From Streptomyces sp. Tu 3180 (lineage in GTDB: Bacteria; Actinomycetota; Actinomycetes; Streptomycetales; Streptomycetaceae), in the NCBI RefSeq assembly GCF_009852415.1, contig NZ_WOXS01000001.1, forward strand, positions 1 to 64,000: a stretch of 64,000 nt of DNA, given 5' to 3'. Every line of letters begins with the position of its first letter. Position 1 is the stretch's first letter. Position numbers and translations under genes: made by a program. Of the stretch, positions 8,766 to 17,517 are shown piece after piece. Under the pieces are notes generated by a model. It was not told where the DNA came from. It saw nothing but the letters and a program-made list of their open reading frames with translations, and searched no databases.

Positions 8766-9110
8766 CTTCCCCAGCGCATGCCCGAGCAGGCCGTGCTGCG
8801 CGACCGCGCCCTGGTCACCCTCGCCCTCGCCGTCACCGGCCGTTCCGCGGAGGTCTCCGCGCTGGATGCCGATGGCATCCGCCTGGTTGCTGAAGGCCTT
8901 GAGATCCACGTCCCCTCTGCCAAGGGACGCCCGGCCTGCGACGTCGTCGCCCACGGACAGCACCCCGTCACCTGCCCTGTCCGCTGCTGGCTGGCCTGGA
9001 AACAGGCCGCCGACATCGACACCAGACCCGCCTTCCGTCCCGTCGACCAGGCCGGCCGCATCGGCGCCGCCCGCCTCGGTCTCGACGGCTGCCGCCGTGC
9101 CGCCTGCCGT
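8766..9110 (+). pseudogene. Tyrosine recombinase (phage-integrase) internal fragment
   Basis: The reading frame encodes LRDRALVTLALAVTGRSAEV, ALDADGIRLVAEGLEIHVPS and GQHPVTCPVRCWLAWK, typical of the central catalytic domain of actinomycete tyrosine recombinases. The segment from the catalytic Arg region up to GCRRA is present. The HxxR and Tyr parts and the N-terminal arm are missing. It is a remnant between the repeat-protein gene and a small membrane protein gene. Confidence 0.6.
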
Positions 9111-9342
9111 GTCAGCTATGACTTGCCTTCTGTCTCCACCGGGTCTTCGTAGGGAAGACGGAGGCCGGTGGCGCGGTGGGTTGCTCTTTGGTGCTGTCCT
9201 GGTGTGTGCGAGGACGTTTCAGTGATTCGGCCGACCATCCGTCGGTTTGCTGCCAAGTGCGCCGCATCGGGCTGCCGCACTACCAGCTGCCCGCTACACA
9301 GGGAGGCGGGACTGCGCTTGCGCCTGGAGGGGGACTGGCCCG

Positions 9343-9552
9343 GTGGTGACGATCAATGTGGCGGTGCTGCTTGCTGTGATCATTGTGATCCGGCTGCGTC
9401 GGCGGACCCAGGCCCGCAGCCGTAGCGACGAGCAGCTGACGGTGCTCATCGTCTTGGTGTTCGGTGTGTTGATCGCCCCGACCGACCTGGGGCAGGGAAT
9501 CTTCAATGCTGTCGGTCAGGCCACGGCGGGGCTTTCGCGGTCGGGTCCGTGA
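9343..9552 (+). CDS. Small two-helix membrane protein
   Basis: A 69-aa protein from the GTG at 9343, preceded by a strong GGAGGGGGA site at 9326-9334. Residues about 4-18 (INVAVLLAVIIVIRL) and 34-48 (LTVLIVLVFGVLIAPT) are hydrophobic and separated by an Arg-rich loop. Small proteins like this are common in Streptomyces integrative elements near transfer or spread genes, but no family was recognised. It is convergent with the HTH/coiled-coil gene across a shared terminator. Confidence 0.55.
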   Translation: MVTINVAVLLAVIIVIRLRRRTQARSRSDEQLTVLIVLVFGVLIAPTDLGQGIFNAVGQATAGLSRSGP

Positions 9553-9661
9553 GGCCGCGGCGCCCGGCTACATGCCGCGGTGCCTGTGCTCGGATCTCTG
9601 TTGCGGGTCTGTCAACGCCGCGGGCACCGGCCGATTGCGGGGTGAGCGGCGGGGGAGGGGT

Positions 9662-9688
9662 GCCGGAGCGGGTCTGGCCCGCTCCGGC
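9662..9688. terminator. Strong hairpin between convergent genes
   Basis: GCCGGAGCGGG (9662-9672) and CCCGCTCCGGC (9678-9688) form a perfect 11-bp stem with a 5-base loop between two convergent genes. It probably works as a bidirectional terminator. It lacks a clear U-tract, as is common in Streptomyces. Confidence 0.7.
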
Positions 9689-9697
9689 GCGGTGGGG

Positions 9698-10783
9698 TTA
9701 CACCATGGGGTAGTAGCCGTACATGTACTCGTCGCAGTCGCTGCTCTCGTCGGTACTGCGGGGGTCGGCTGCTACGGCGCGCGCGGCGAGCGGGGCGGCG
9801 ATGAGGAGCAGGCTCAGCAGGCCGCCGGCGGGCAGGACCGCGTCGATGAGGGTCAGGTGGCTGTCTTCCTCCACGTGGAACATGCCCGCGAAGAACAGGG
9901 CCAGGGAGCCGGTGAGACTGGTGAGGGCGGCCAGCCACCTGAGGTTGTTGCGAAGAGCCGTGTCCTTCCGCTCCGGTGTTGCGGGCCCGTCAACGACCGG
10001 CCGGGCCGGCGCGGCGCCCGGCGGCTGAGCCGCTTCCTCTCGCGCGGGCGGGACGCCCTGGCGCGGTGACGGCGCAGCGGCGTGCTGGTCCTCGCGGCGG
10101 ATGGTCTGTGCCACCTCGGCGCGCTGGCGTTCGCTGTCCTGCAGCCGGGCCTCGAGATCCTGGACGTAAGCCGAGGCGGCGTGCAGCTGCCGGCGCATGA
10201 CCGCGTTCTCCTCCTCCAGCCGGCCCCGTTCGGTCCCGGCGAGAAGAAGGCGCTCATGTGCCGCGGCGAGGTCTTCCTGGAGCTGTTGCAGCCGTGCCAG
10301 CACGACGCGGTGCTCCTCCAGCACACCGGCCCGCAGATGATGCTGGACTTCTGCCCCCTCCTGCGCCAGGCACCACCGGACGGTCACGGCCTGCACCTGG
10401 CCCTGCAGCTCCCCCACGAGGGCCTGCAGTTCCTCCACACGGGCCTGCAGCCGGTAATTGGCATGCCCGCTGCCGCGCAGCGCCGCCTCACGCAGCCTCC
10501 TCAGCTCCTCCAGCCTGGCCCGCGCGATGGGCTGGCCCCCGCGGTGCGCCTGCTCGGCCAGGCTGTCCAAGAACCACTGTGGCGCTACCCGCGCGCCCGA
10601 CAGGTAGCGCGAGACGGTGCTGGCGTCGGCGTCTTTCACCTCGCGGGCGAAAGCACGCACGCCGAACCCCCTGCCGGTGAACTCCGCTCGCAGCGCTGCC
10701 GCGAAGGCCTGCCGCTCTGCGGTGAGCCGGCTGCCGGTGTCCGTCTTCTTCGCCGGACTGCCGTCCGGCCGGTGATGCGTCAT
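9698..10783 (-). CDS. HTH / coiled-coil / membrane protein
   Basis: A 361-aa protein with three parts. Residues about 20-85 look like an XRE-type HTH domain (VRAFAREVKDADASTVSRYL). Residues about 95-240 are a long Leu/Glu/Arg-rich coiled coil. After a Pro/Ala linker, two hydrophobic segments follow at about 290-310 (ALTSLTGSLALFFAGMF) and 322-345 (VLPAGGLLSLLLIAAPLAAR). The acidic tail ends in a Tyr-rich EYMYGYYPMV. Joining a DNA-binding domain to a C-terminal membrane anchor is unusual. A membrane-tethered regulator is the natural inference but is not shown. The AT-rich sequence AGTTAACTAACT at about 10799 lies just upstream and may be part of its promoter or operator. Confidence 0.65.
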   Translation of the reverse strand: MTHHRPDGSPAKKTDTGSRLTAERQAFAAALRAEFTGRGFGVRAFAREVKDADASTVSRYLSGARVAPQWFLDSLAEQAHRGGQPIARARLEELRRLREAALRGSGHANYRLQARVEELQALVGELQGQVQAVTVRWCLAQEGAEVQHHLRAGVLEEHRVVLARLQQLQEDLAAAHERLLLAGTERGRLEEENAVMRRQLHAASAYVQDLEARLQDSERQRAEVAQTIRREDQHAAAPSPRQGVPPAREEAAQPPGAAPARPVVDGPATPERKDTALRNNLRWLAALTSLTGSLALFFAGMFHVEEDSHLTLIDAVLPAGGLLSLLLIAAPLAARAVAADPRSTDESSDCDEYMYGYYPMV

Positions 10784-11005
10784 GGCGTACCCCCCAAGTA
10801 GTTAACTAACTGTATTCATATGATCACTTTTGGTGTGTCTGGGGGGTGGGTTCCCCGCTGCCCGGGAACCGGCCGGTGCCAATGCCACGGCAACGGGTGC
10901 TGCGGCTCCCGCCACAGTCCCGGCCGGTGGTGACGTGAGCACAGGAAGTCTTCACGTCTCGCCCGCGGCCCGCCCGCGCGCCCGACCCAAGAGGGGAGAG
11001 CACTT

Positions 11006-11188
11006 ATGTCCACGCTCGCCCGCATCGTCGTCCTGCTGCTCGTCCTGGTCACCCTGGTCATCGCCAGCGGCCTGGCCGTCGTCGGCTATGCCTACCCGGC
11101 CCTCGTCCAGCCTTTGACGCTCGCTCTGACCGGCGCGGGAGTTCTCGTCGCCCTCGTCGTCGGGGTCATCGCGGCGGGACGTCAGTAG
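11006..11188 (+). CDS. Small two-helix membrane protein
   Basis: A 60-aa protein with an excellent ribosome site (AAGAGGGGAGAG) 6-8 bases before the ATG. Nearly the whole chain is hydrophobic, with segments at about 6-28 (RIVVLLLVLVTLVIASGLAV) and 36-56 (PLTLALTGAGVLVALVVGVI). It is divergent from the HTH/coiled-coil gene. Function unknown. Confidence 0.65.
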   Translation: MSTLARIVVLLLVLVTLVIASGLAVVGYAYPALVQPLTLALTGAGVLVALVVGVIAAGRQ

Positions 11189-11865
11189 TCCGGCACAAGA
11201 GCACGCTCCTACTGGAACCGGGCGTCCGGAGCGGGGTGGCCCCGGATGCATGCCCGCGCTCAAGGCGTACGGATTACAGCTGCAGAGGTGAATCGCTGCA
11301 CCCGCGGGGATGGTCCTTCCGCCTCCATCCTCGGCATCGTGCCCCTTGGCTACTCCTCGCACCTGTGGGGATGGCCGCGAGGTCGGCCGCTGCTCTTCGC
11401 CTCTGCGGAGGTGGTCCTGGGGCGCAGCCCGGCGTCGTTGTCTGCCTCGGCTGCTCGCGTGTTGACTGGCCTTCGTGCACCCCGGGTTCCGCTGGATTTT
11501 GTTGACACGCTTGTGGATCTTCAGGTGGCGGGTGAGGGGCGCATGGTGGGGGCACGGGAGGACGGGGAAGTCTGCGCGGGCGCACTCAACTTCGTCGATT
11601 CATCCGACATGTCCTCTTTGAGTGACCGTTTTTGATCGATTGGAGTCGTTTATGCGCGAGGTCTTCTGGCAGTGACCGTCCACGGGGTGACGGGCACCCG
11701 TACCCACGACGCTACTTTCTGGCATCAGAGCGCTGCGCAAGGTAGTAGCGTCCTGCTCCCGGCATCTTCTGCCGGACGGCAAAGACCCCGGCACCGTTGG
11801 TTGGTCGCCCGCGCGCCGGGGTCCTGTCGCTCTCAACGCCAGCCCCGAGACAAGGGAGATCTCCG
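11189..11865. other. Gene-poor stretch with an inverted repeat
   Basis: No convincing gene was found in about 680 bases. Open frames exist, but none has a ribosome site together with family-like sequence. Near 11590-11690 the words GTGACCGT and TCGTTTAT/TCGATT stand out as AT-richer. At 11708-11752 GACGCTACT and AGTAGCGTC form 9-bp arms around 27 bases, upstream of the next small gene. Confidence 0.45.
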
Positions 11866-12147
11866 ATGTCGCTGCGCCGACGCCGAACTCGTTTCCCCGC
11901 AGGCGCGTACGCACTTGCGCTGAAAACGAGTCGTGACCGTATCATCCCGCTGCCATACCCGGCCCAAACCACGGTGTGGCATGTCAAGGCTGTCATGCTC
12001 CGCGGGAGCCTGCCCATGGCCGCGATCTGCCTTCCTCTGCTCGCGATTCCGGACGCTCTGCCGCCGCGTGTACTGCCCCTTCTTGCCCTCTTTCTGACGG
12101 CTGCTCACGGATCTGTACTGGTCCGCCAGTGGATTGTCCGCCGCTGA
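11866..12147 (+). CDS. Small membrane protein
   Basis: A 93-aa protein from the ATG at 11866, with AAGGGAG 9 bases upstream. The N-terminal 35 residues are basic (SLRRRRTRFPAGAYALAL). Two hydrophobic stretches follow (LPMAAICLPLLAIPDALPP and VLPLLALFLTAAHGSVLV). It lies between another small membrane protein gene and an XRE regulator gene, all on the plus strand. Function unknown. Confidence 0.5.
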   Translation: MSLRRRRTRFPAGAYALALKTSRDRIIPLPYPAQTTVWHVKAVMLRGSLPMAAICLPLLAIPDALPPRVLPLLALFLTAAHGSVLVRQWIVRR

Positions 12148-12269
12148 CCTGATCGCCGGTGGGGGCACGAGCCGTCGCTCGTGCCCCCCGCCGGCTCCAG
12201 CCTCTCCGGCCCCGCGCGGCCGGACAGCCGGTACAAATACCCGCCCAGCACCCCCGAAAGAGGTCCCCT

Positions 12270-13205
12270 GTGTCCACCCGTTCCCGCGTCCAGACGGCTG
12301 ACAACGCCCCGCGGCCGGCCCGCACCGCCCCCTCGGCCGACCCCGCCCGTGCCCGCCGCTGCACCGAAGCCCTGCGCGACATCGCCGAGGACTGCACCGT
12401 GGTTTCCGAGTCCTTGCTGCTCAACGCCTACAGCGCGGCCGCGCTGAACACCGAACTTCTCCAGCGTCTCGTCGCCCTCCGGGACCTGGTGGACGAGGCG
12501 ATCGGAGTCGTCGTCGTGCGCCAACGCGCCCAGGGTGAGCCGCTAGCAGACCTCGCACCGATCGCCAAGCGCACCGAGGACCGGCTGCGCAAGAAATACG
12601 ATCCGCCCTCCGTCGACCGCGCCCTGGCCACCCGCCGTCGGCCCAACCCTGCAACCCCCGCCCACAACACCGAGGCCGCCGCCGACACACCGATCCTGCG
12701 CCGCCCGGGCCAGCGCCTGGCCAGCGCTCTGACCCGGATGAAGGAAGGTTCCGGCCGCCGCCAGCGCGAATTCGCCGAAAAGATGGGCGTCCACGAGTCC
12801 TACGTCTCGCGGATGCTTTCCGGCCAGCGCGACCCCTCCTGGAAGCATGTAAAGATCATCTGCGACGTGTGCGGGGTCGACCCCGAGTGGATGAAGCCAC
12901 TGTGGGAAGCAGCCGCCGACGTACAGCCCTCAAACGCCAATGACCCGGTCACGTACCTGCGCACCTACCTGCAAGGCCTGCACTATGCGCTCGGCTCCCC
13001 GGACCCCGAGGTCATCCTCACAGCCGCCCAGCACACCATCAGCGCCCACGACCTCAGCCGCGCGCTGTATGGGCCCGGCGTCCCCGACTGGCCAGTGATC
13101 GACCGGCTCACCGTCGTCTTGCAAAGTCTGCCCACCATTACCCGGCCCTTGTGGCGGCGTGCTCAGGCAGCCGCCGAAAGCGCCCCTACCGACACCCTCA
13201 ACTGA
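12270..13205 (+). CDS. XRE-family HTH regulator
   Basis: A 311-aa protein from the GTG at 12270, with AAAGAGG 6 bases upstream. The first 110 residues are helical (residues 25-75 similar to a coiled segment) with a basic linker. The HTH lies at about 150-200 (QREFAEKMGVHESYVSRMLS, then WKHVKIICDVCGVDPEWMKP). The C-terminal 100 residues are helical and could sense a ligand or protein. This is the layout of many Streptomyces plasmid- and development-linked XRE proteins. The next gene starts 26 bases after the stop, so the two probably form an operon. Confidence 0.7.
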   Translation: MSTRSRVQTADNAPRPARTAPSADPARARRCTEALRDIAEDCTVVSESLLLNAYSAAALNTELLQRLVALRDLVDEAIGVVVVRQRAQGEPLADLAPIAKRTEDRLRKKYDPPSVDRALATRRRPNPATPAHNTEAAADTPILRRPGQRLASALTRMKEGSGRRQREFAEKMGVHESYVSRMLSGQRDPSWKHVKIICDVCGVDPEWMKPLWEAAADVQPSNANDPVTYLRTYLQGLHYALGSPDPEVILTAAQHTISAHDLSRALYGPGVPDWPVIDRLTVVLQSLPTITRPLWRRAQAAAESAPTDTLN

Positions 13206-13231
13206 TCTGCCGTCCTACCGGGGGAAGGACC

Positions 13232-13705
13232 ATGAAGCCCACACCGCCCACTGCGGCCGTGCTCACGACCGCCTTCTACGCCTTCTACGACCTGCACCGC
13301 CCGGCCTACCACGCCTACGCCGCTGCACGCCTTCCCCAAGAGGAGGCTCACCTCAGCGTCACCCAGCTCTTCGACCTCATCGCCAGCAACTGGACCTGGC
13401 TCATGACCAAGCAGTGTCCCTCCGCCTGGGCCTGGGAAAAGCACACCCGGGCCGTCGCCCGCCGCACCGGCCGCACTCCCACCCCGGCCGAAGACACCGC
13501 GCTCCTGCACGATGATCTTCGCCTGAGCATCGACCGCATCGCCACCATCACCGGCACCGACCCCGCACGGGTCACCACGCTCCTAGCCGCCGCCAGGCGC
13601 CCAGCGGGCCGCGCGCCCGAAGCGGTTGGACACGTGCAGGAGCGCCTCGGAGCATCGGGTGCCGGCGGTCTCCTCACGAGTACCATAGGCACGAGGACCC
13701 GGTAG
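13232..13705 (+). CDS. Hypothetical helical protein
   Basis: A 157-aa protein from the ATG at 13232, with GGGGAAGGA immediately upstream. The N-terminal part (FYAFYDLHRPAYHAYAAARL, then ASNWTWLMTKQCPSAWAWEK) is aromatic-rich and faintly resembles the region 2 helix of sigma factors. Residues about 85-125 (DDLRLSIDRIATITGTDPAR) could be a second HTH-like unit. The C-terminus may have been altered by nearby rearrangement, since the IS6 copy begins about 220 bases on. It is probably co-transcribed with the XRE regulator. No firm family. Confidence 0.5.
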   Translation: MKPTPPTAAVLTTAFYAFYDLHRPAYHAYAAARLPQEEAHLSVTQLFDLIASNWTWLMTKQCPSAWAWEKHTRAVARRTGRTPTPAEDTALLHDDLRLSIDRIATITGTDPARVTTLLAAARRPAGRAPEAVGHVQERLGASGAGGLLTSTIGTRTR

Positions 13706-13924
13706 GACCGGCTTTCCAACTCCCGCTCCGTCTGAGGAGCCGCCGTCTTCCGACTGATGCCAGCGGCAAAGATCGGTATCAGCGGCAGTGTGGACTGCTG
13801 CGCATGGCGATGCGCAGCCCAGGGGATTTCCGCGTGATGCGCTGACCGCGGGGGTGTTCCGCGGTTGGTGGGCGCGTGTTGCGCAGCTGCTGCGCGTTCG
13901 GCTGCGCAACGGCCTGCGCAGGAC

Positions 13925-14779
13925 GCTGTCACGTTGTTGAGTGTGCGAGTGCCTGACGGCGTGTCGTGTGTGGTGGAGCCGGGTTCCGGCTCCGAGCTCA
14001 GGCCTCGGCGGACCGGCCGACGACGCCGGTGACCTGGTCCCAGATGGCGAAGCGGACGGTCATCTCGGCGCGGTAGTTGTGTGCGGTCATCAAGTGGCGG
14101 CGGGGTCTGAAGTGGGGTGAGATGCCGCTGAACGCGGCCAGGAACCGCTGCGCCCCGCCAGCGCTGCGGAAGCCTTTCATGGCGCGTTCGCGTTGCCGGG
14201 TGGGCTGGTGGCTGTTCTCGGCCCGGTTGTTCAGGCTCTTGTGGGAACGGTGTTCGACCGAGGGCATGACCTCGCGGTGGGCGGCACCGTAGGAATGCAG
14301 CTTGTCGGTGACGACCACCCGCGGCACCGCACCGGTCCTCTTCAGCAGCCTGCGGAAGAAGCGCCTGGCGGCGGTCGTGTCCCGCCGGTTCTGCACGAGG
14401 ATGTCCAGCACGGTGCCGTCCTGGTCGACAGCCCGCCACAGGTACTTCCGCTCTCCGTTGATCTTCACGAACACCTCGTCCAGATGCCATTTATCCCCGG
14501 GCCTCGGCCGGCGGCGGCGCAGTCCGTTCGCATAGGCCTGCCCGAACTTGGCGCACCACCGCCGGACCGTCTCGTACGAGACGACCACACCGCGTCCAAG
14601 CATCAGCTCCTCGACCTCCCGAAACGACAGCGGGAAGCGGAAGTACAGCCACACGCAGTGGGAGATGACCTCGACCGGGTACCGGTGCCCCTTGTACGAC
14701 GGCGACGCGCTGTCCACGGACAACCCCTCCCGCATGATCAACCAGAAGATCATCCCACCAGCTCAGCCAACGTGACAGC
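13925..14779. mobile_element. IS6-family element, copy A
   Basis: An 855-bp element bounded by GCTGTCACGTTG (13925-13936) and CAACGTGACAGC (14768-14779). It has the same length as copy B at 26271-27125, its transposase is residue-for-residue identical, and it lies in the opposite orientation. No 8-bp target duplication is visible on its flanks (CGCAGGAC versus GCCGGGCG), which suggests its surroundings were rearranged after insertion. It cuts istB of an IS21 element. Confidence 0.9.
13998..14753 (-). CDS. IS6-family transposase (copy A)
   Basis: A 251-aa DDE transposase. An N-terminal HTH region (FREVEELMLGRGVVVSYETV) is followed by the catalytic residues in WHLDEVFVKINGERKYL (first Asp), VVVTDKLHSYGAAHRE (second Asp) and NNRAENSHQPTRQRER (Glu). 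IS6 transposases work by replicative transposition and form cointegrates. Intact and identical in protein sequence to copy B. Confidence 0.9.
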   Translation of the reverse strand: MIFWLIMREGLSVDSASPSYKGHRYPVEVISHCVWLYFRFPLSFREVEELMLGRGVVVSYETVRRWCAKFGQAYANGLRRRRPRPGDKWHLDEVFVKINGERKYLWRAVDQDGTVLDILVQNRRDTTAARRFFRRLLKRTGAVPRVVVTDKLHSYGAAHREVMPSVEHRSHKSLNNRAENSHQPTRQRERAMKGFRSAGGAQRFLAAFSGISPHFRPRRHLMTAHNYRAEMTVRFAIWDQVTGVVGRSAEA

Positions 14780-15270
14780 GCCGGGCGGATGAGTTCGCGC
14801 ATGCGCTTGTCCCAGGTGCGGTCCGCGTGACCGCCGGCGAGCTCGGCCAGGATGCGGCTGGTCTTGGTGAAGCGGACGTTGGCGCCCTGGCGGACGGCCT
14901 GGTGGCCGAGGGCCTGGGCGACGTGTGTCTTCCCGACCCCGACGGGCCCGAACAAGATGACGGACTCGCCGGAGTGGAGCCAGCGCAGAGCGGCGAGGTC
15001 GCGGATCTGGGCGGCGGGCAGCTTCGGGGAGGCGTTGAAGTCGAAGCCTTCCAGGGTGGCCTGCTGCTCGAACTTGGCCTTGCGCAGGCGCCGTTCGAGT
15101 GCGGCGGATTCGCGGCGGGTGATCTCGTCCTGGCAGAGGACCTGGAGGAAGTCGAGGTGCCCGAGCTCGCCCTTCTGGGCCTGGGTGAGGCGGGCGTCGA
15201 GGGTTTCGAGCATGCCGGACAGCCGCAGCGTCTTCAGCGACTCGCGCAGGGCGGTGGTCATCACGCTCAC
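14780..15270 (-). pseudogene. istB: IstB ATPase of IS21, C-terminally truncated
   Basis: About 163 residues remain of a normally ~260-residue IstB. The N-terminal helper domain and the AAA+ Walker A (ILFGPVGVGKTHVAQALG) are present. Sequence is lost after TWDKRMRELIRP, where IS6 copy A begins; Walker B and the sensor motifs are gone. The rest is not found on the other side of the IS6 copy, so a deletion accompanied the insertion. Its start overlaps the istA stop by 4 bases (ATGA). Confidence 0.85.
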
Positions 15271-16901
15271 CGGCCGGCCTCCTCGGTGTCCACATCCGCA
15301 TCGGCGTCGGTGTGACCCTGGTCGTCGTGAACCTGGCCGGGGATCTGCAGGGGGACGGTGGCCGCGAAAAGGCCCTCGGGGCCGTGCAGGAAGGCCGCGG
15401 CCCCGGCGTCGCCGGTCTCGGGTTCCGGGTCGGTCTCGGTGCCGGCGACCAGGATGCCCTTGACGGTCCGATAGGACGGATCACCGACGGCGACCGCCTT
15501 CGCGCAGGCGGCTTCGAGTCTGGCGTCGCCGTACTTCTTGCGCAGCCCGAGTACTCCCTGGGCGGCCCGGAGCCGGTAGAGGGCGTTGACCTCCAACAGC
15601 TGGTCGATCAGCTCGCGGCAGGCGTCCCCGACCTGGGAGGCTTGGCCGCGGCACCAGATCGGCGTCCGCATCTGGAAGGCGATCTTCTCTGGCGGGTAGT
15701 CGTTCTTGTCGGTGCGTTTGCCCTGCTCCAGGGCCGCGTGGGTCTTGACGAGCTCGCCCTCGTGGAAGACCTGGACCATGGTGGCGGTGGAGCGGACATC
15801 GACACGGCGGCCGATCAGCTTCCAGGGCACCGAGTAGAGAGTGCGGCCGACCTTGATGTGGATGTCCGGGCCGACGGTGGCCTGTGACCATCGGGCCAGC
15901 ACGAACGGTTCCTCGGGCAGCGGCAGCAGGGCCTTGGCCTCCGCCGCCTCGAATACGGACAGCGGCTTCGCGCCGCCCAGCGGGCGGCACTGCCGCTGGC
16001 CTGCGACGTTGGTGGCCCAGAGCAGGGCCTCGGCCTGCATGTGCTCCAGCGAGGTGAACGTCCGACCGCTCCAGAACGAGTCGCGGACATAGGGCATGGG
16101 CCGCTCGACCCGCGGCTTGTCCTTCGGCTTCGACGCCCGGGCCGGATCCACCAACGTCCCGTAGTAGGTGGCGAGTTCGGCATAGGACCGGTTGATCTTC
16201 GGGTCGTAGAGGTCCGGCTTGTCGACCCCGGTCTTGAGGTTGTCCGGCACCAGGCGGCGCGGGACGCCGCCGAAGAAGCGGAAGGCTTCCGTGTGTGCGA
16301 GGGTCCAGGCGTGCTGGTCCATGTGCGTCACCGGGCGGACGAACATGTGCCGCGAGGCGGGCAGCACCATCACGAATGCCCAGATGCGGTGCCGTTTGCC
16401 GCTGGTGGGGTTGATCCACTGCCCCAGGAAGCCGTAGTCGATCTGGGCCTCCGAGCCCGGCTCGATGTCGTCCCGCAGCACCGTGACCTTGGAGCGGGCC
16501 GCTTCGTCGGGCAGGTTCTCGTGGACCCAGCGGCGGAACGTCGTCAGCGATACCTTCAACTTGCCCTCATCGCGGAGACGTTGGTGGATCGTGGTGACCG
16601 TCGTGGTCTTCAGCAGTTCCTTGACGTAGTCGCGGTGCGGCTCGATCTCGCCCCACCTGACCTGGTTCAGCTTCCGGCTCGTGAGCTCGGGGAACCAGCT
16701 CTTGAGCAGCTTGGCCCAGTCCGCCTCGCTCATGGGCGGCCCGCCCGGGGTGATCCCCGCCTTCTCCGCCGGCGCCAGGTACTTCCTGACCGTCTTGCGG
16801 TCTACCCCCAGCGATGCGGACACCTGGCTCTTGGACCGGCCCGCGTACCAGTGCACGTAGATCTCGACGATGTCGACCACGGTGAATGTTCTCCTTGCCA
16901 T
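15267..16901 (-). CDS. istA: IstA transposase of IS21 family
   Basis: A 544-aa protein from the ATG at 16901 (MARRTFTVVDIVEIYVHWYA). N-terminal HTH: SKSQVSASLGVDRKTVRKYL. The DDE integrase core has QIDYGFLGQW (first Asp), RRLVPDNLKTGV (second Asp) and KDKPRVERPMPYVRDSF (Glu), followed by the C-terminal Mu-type beta-barrel region. It appears intact, but transposition also needs IstB, which is truncated here. Confidence 0.88.
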   Translation of the reverse strand: MARRTFTVVDIVEIYVHWYAGRSKSQVSASLGVDRKTVRKYLAPAEKAGITPGGPPMSEADWAKLLKSWFPELTSRKLNQVRWGEIEPHRDYVKELLKTTTVTTIHQRLRDEGKLKVSLTTFRRWVHENLPDEAARSKVTVLRDDIEPGSEAQIDYGFLGQWINPTSGKRHRIWAFVMVLPASRHMFVRPVTHMDQHAWTLAHTEAFRFFGGVPRRLVPDNLKTGVDKPDLYDPKINRSYAELATYYGTLVDPARASKPKDKPRVERPMPYVRDSFWSGRTFTSLEHMQAEALLWATNVAGQRQCRPLGGAKPLSVFEAAEAKALLPLPEEPFVLARWSQATVGPDIHIKVGRTLYSVPWKLIGRRVDVRSTATMVQVFHEGELVKTHAALEQGKRTDKNDYPPEKIAFQMRTPIWCRGQASQVGDACRELIDQLLEVNALYRLRAAQGVLGLRKKYGDARLEAACAKAVAVGDPSYRTVKGILVAGTETDPEPETGDAGAAAFLHGPEGLFAATVPLQIPGQVHDDQGHTDADADVDTEEAGR

Positions 16902-17107
16902 CCGGTGCGTCCGTCGGCCTCTCGGCTCGCGGATCGAGGGCCTGTGACACTCCGAGAGGCCAGCACCCTCAACCCGGGCACCGGCATGCCCATGGGGAAC
17001 CCGGCCGATTCGCAAGGAATAGTCAATAAGTGATCAAACCACCCGAAACAGGGAACATCGCGCCAGTTCGAGCATGGTCGGTGGCACCATCGATGGTCGG
17101 CGCCCCG

Positions 17108-17180
17108 GTGGGGAATCGTGACCACAAGGGTGGGGAATTACGTGGCGCTGATCATGCAGATCGTGGGGAATTACGTGACC
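17108..17180. repeat. Repeated terminal sites of the IS21 element
   Basis: Three directly repeated words GTGGGGAAT(TA)CGTG begin at about 17108, 17130 and 17163. Multiple terminal repeats that bind IstA are a known property of IS21 elements, so this marks the istA-side end of the element. The other end was lost with the 3' part of istB. Confidence 0.75.
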
Positions 17181-17271
17181 GCCGACAGTTTCTGCCCCGG
17201 CAACACGGGCCAGGCCGCACGCCGCTGGAAAACGGGCATCTGACACCGGCGCAGCCTGTTGACCCGCTCGG

Positions 17272-17517
17272 TCAGTGCGACGGGGAAAAGCGCAGGCCTG
17301 CGGTGACGAGCTTGCGGATGGCGATCACGGCGGCGGCCGCCATGATGGCGTCCCAGCTGGGCTCACCCGCCAGCCGCAGCAGCCCTGCCGCGATGAGGAA
17401 GTCCAGCAGGACGGCCAGTGCGGGCATCAGCCGTCTCGCCGCCGCGAACACCACCGCGGCTGCGATGAGCCCGAAGGCGGTGGCGGCGAGAGCGGCCAGG
17501 TGCAGGAGGGCGGTCAC
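17272..17517 (-). CDS. Small membrane protein
   Basis: An 81-aa protein from the GTG at 17517, which overlaps the stop of the preceding DUF1622 gene by 4 bases (GTGA). Hydrophobic segments: ALLHLAALAATAFGLIAAAV and LMPALAVLLDFLIAAGLLRL, then a shorter AAAAVIAIRKLV. The overlap indicates translational coupling and probably a shared complex. Similar small proteins often follow DUF1622 genes. Confidence 0.65.
   Translation of the reverse strand: MTALLHLAALAATAFGLIAAAVVFAAARRLMPALAVLLDFLIAAGLLRLAGEPSWDAIMAAAAVIAIRKLVTAGLRFSPSH

Noticed and set aside
8669..9061. Upstream extension of the repeat-protein frame to 9061
   Set aside because: The extra 131 residues run antisense to a recognisable recombinase fragment and lack protein-like character. 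The GTG at 8668 has a good ribosome site.
11246..11635. 129-residue plus-strand frame before the small membrane gene
   Set aside because: No ribosome site, no recognisable domain, and a competing frame of similar length exists. Not supportable as a gene.
13878..13910. GTTGCGCAG / CTGCGCAAC hairpin left of IS6 copy A
   Set aside because: The region is full of TGCGCA repeats, so 9-bp arms can arise by chance. No gene end is nearby to make it a likely terminator.
15312..17033. Long plus-strand open frames opposite istA and istB
   Set aside because: They are GC-driven antisense frames of clear IS21 genes, with no start signals or family motifs.
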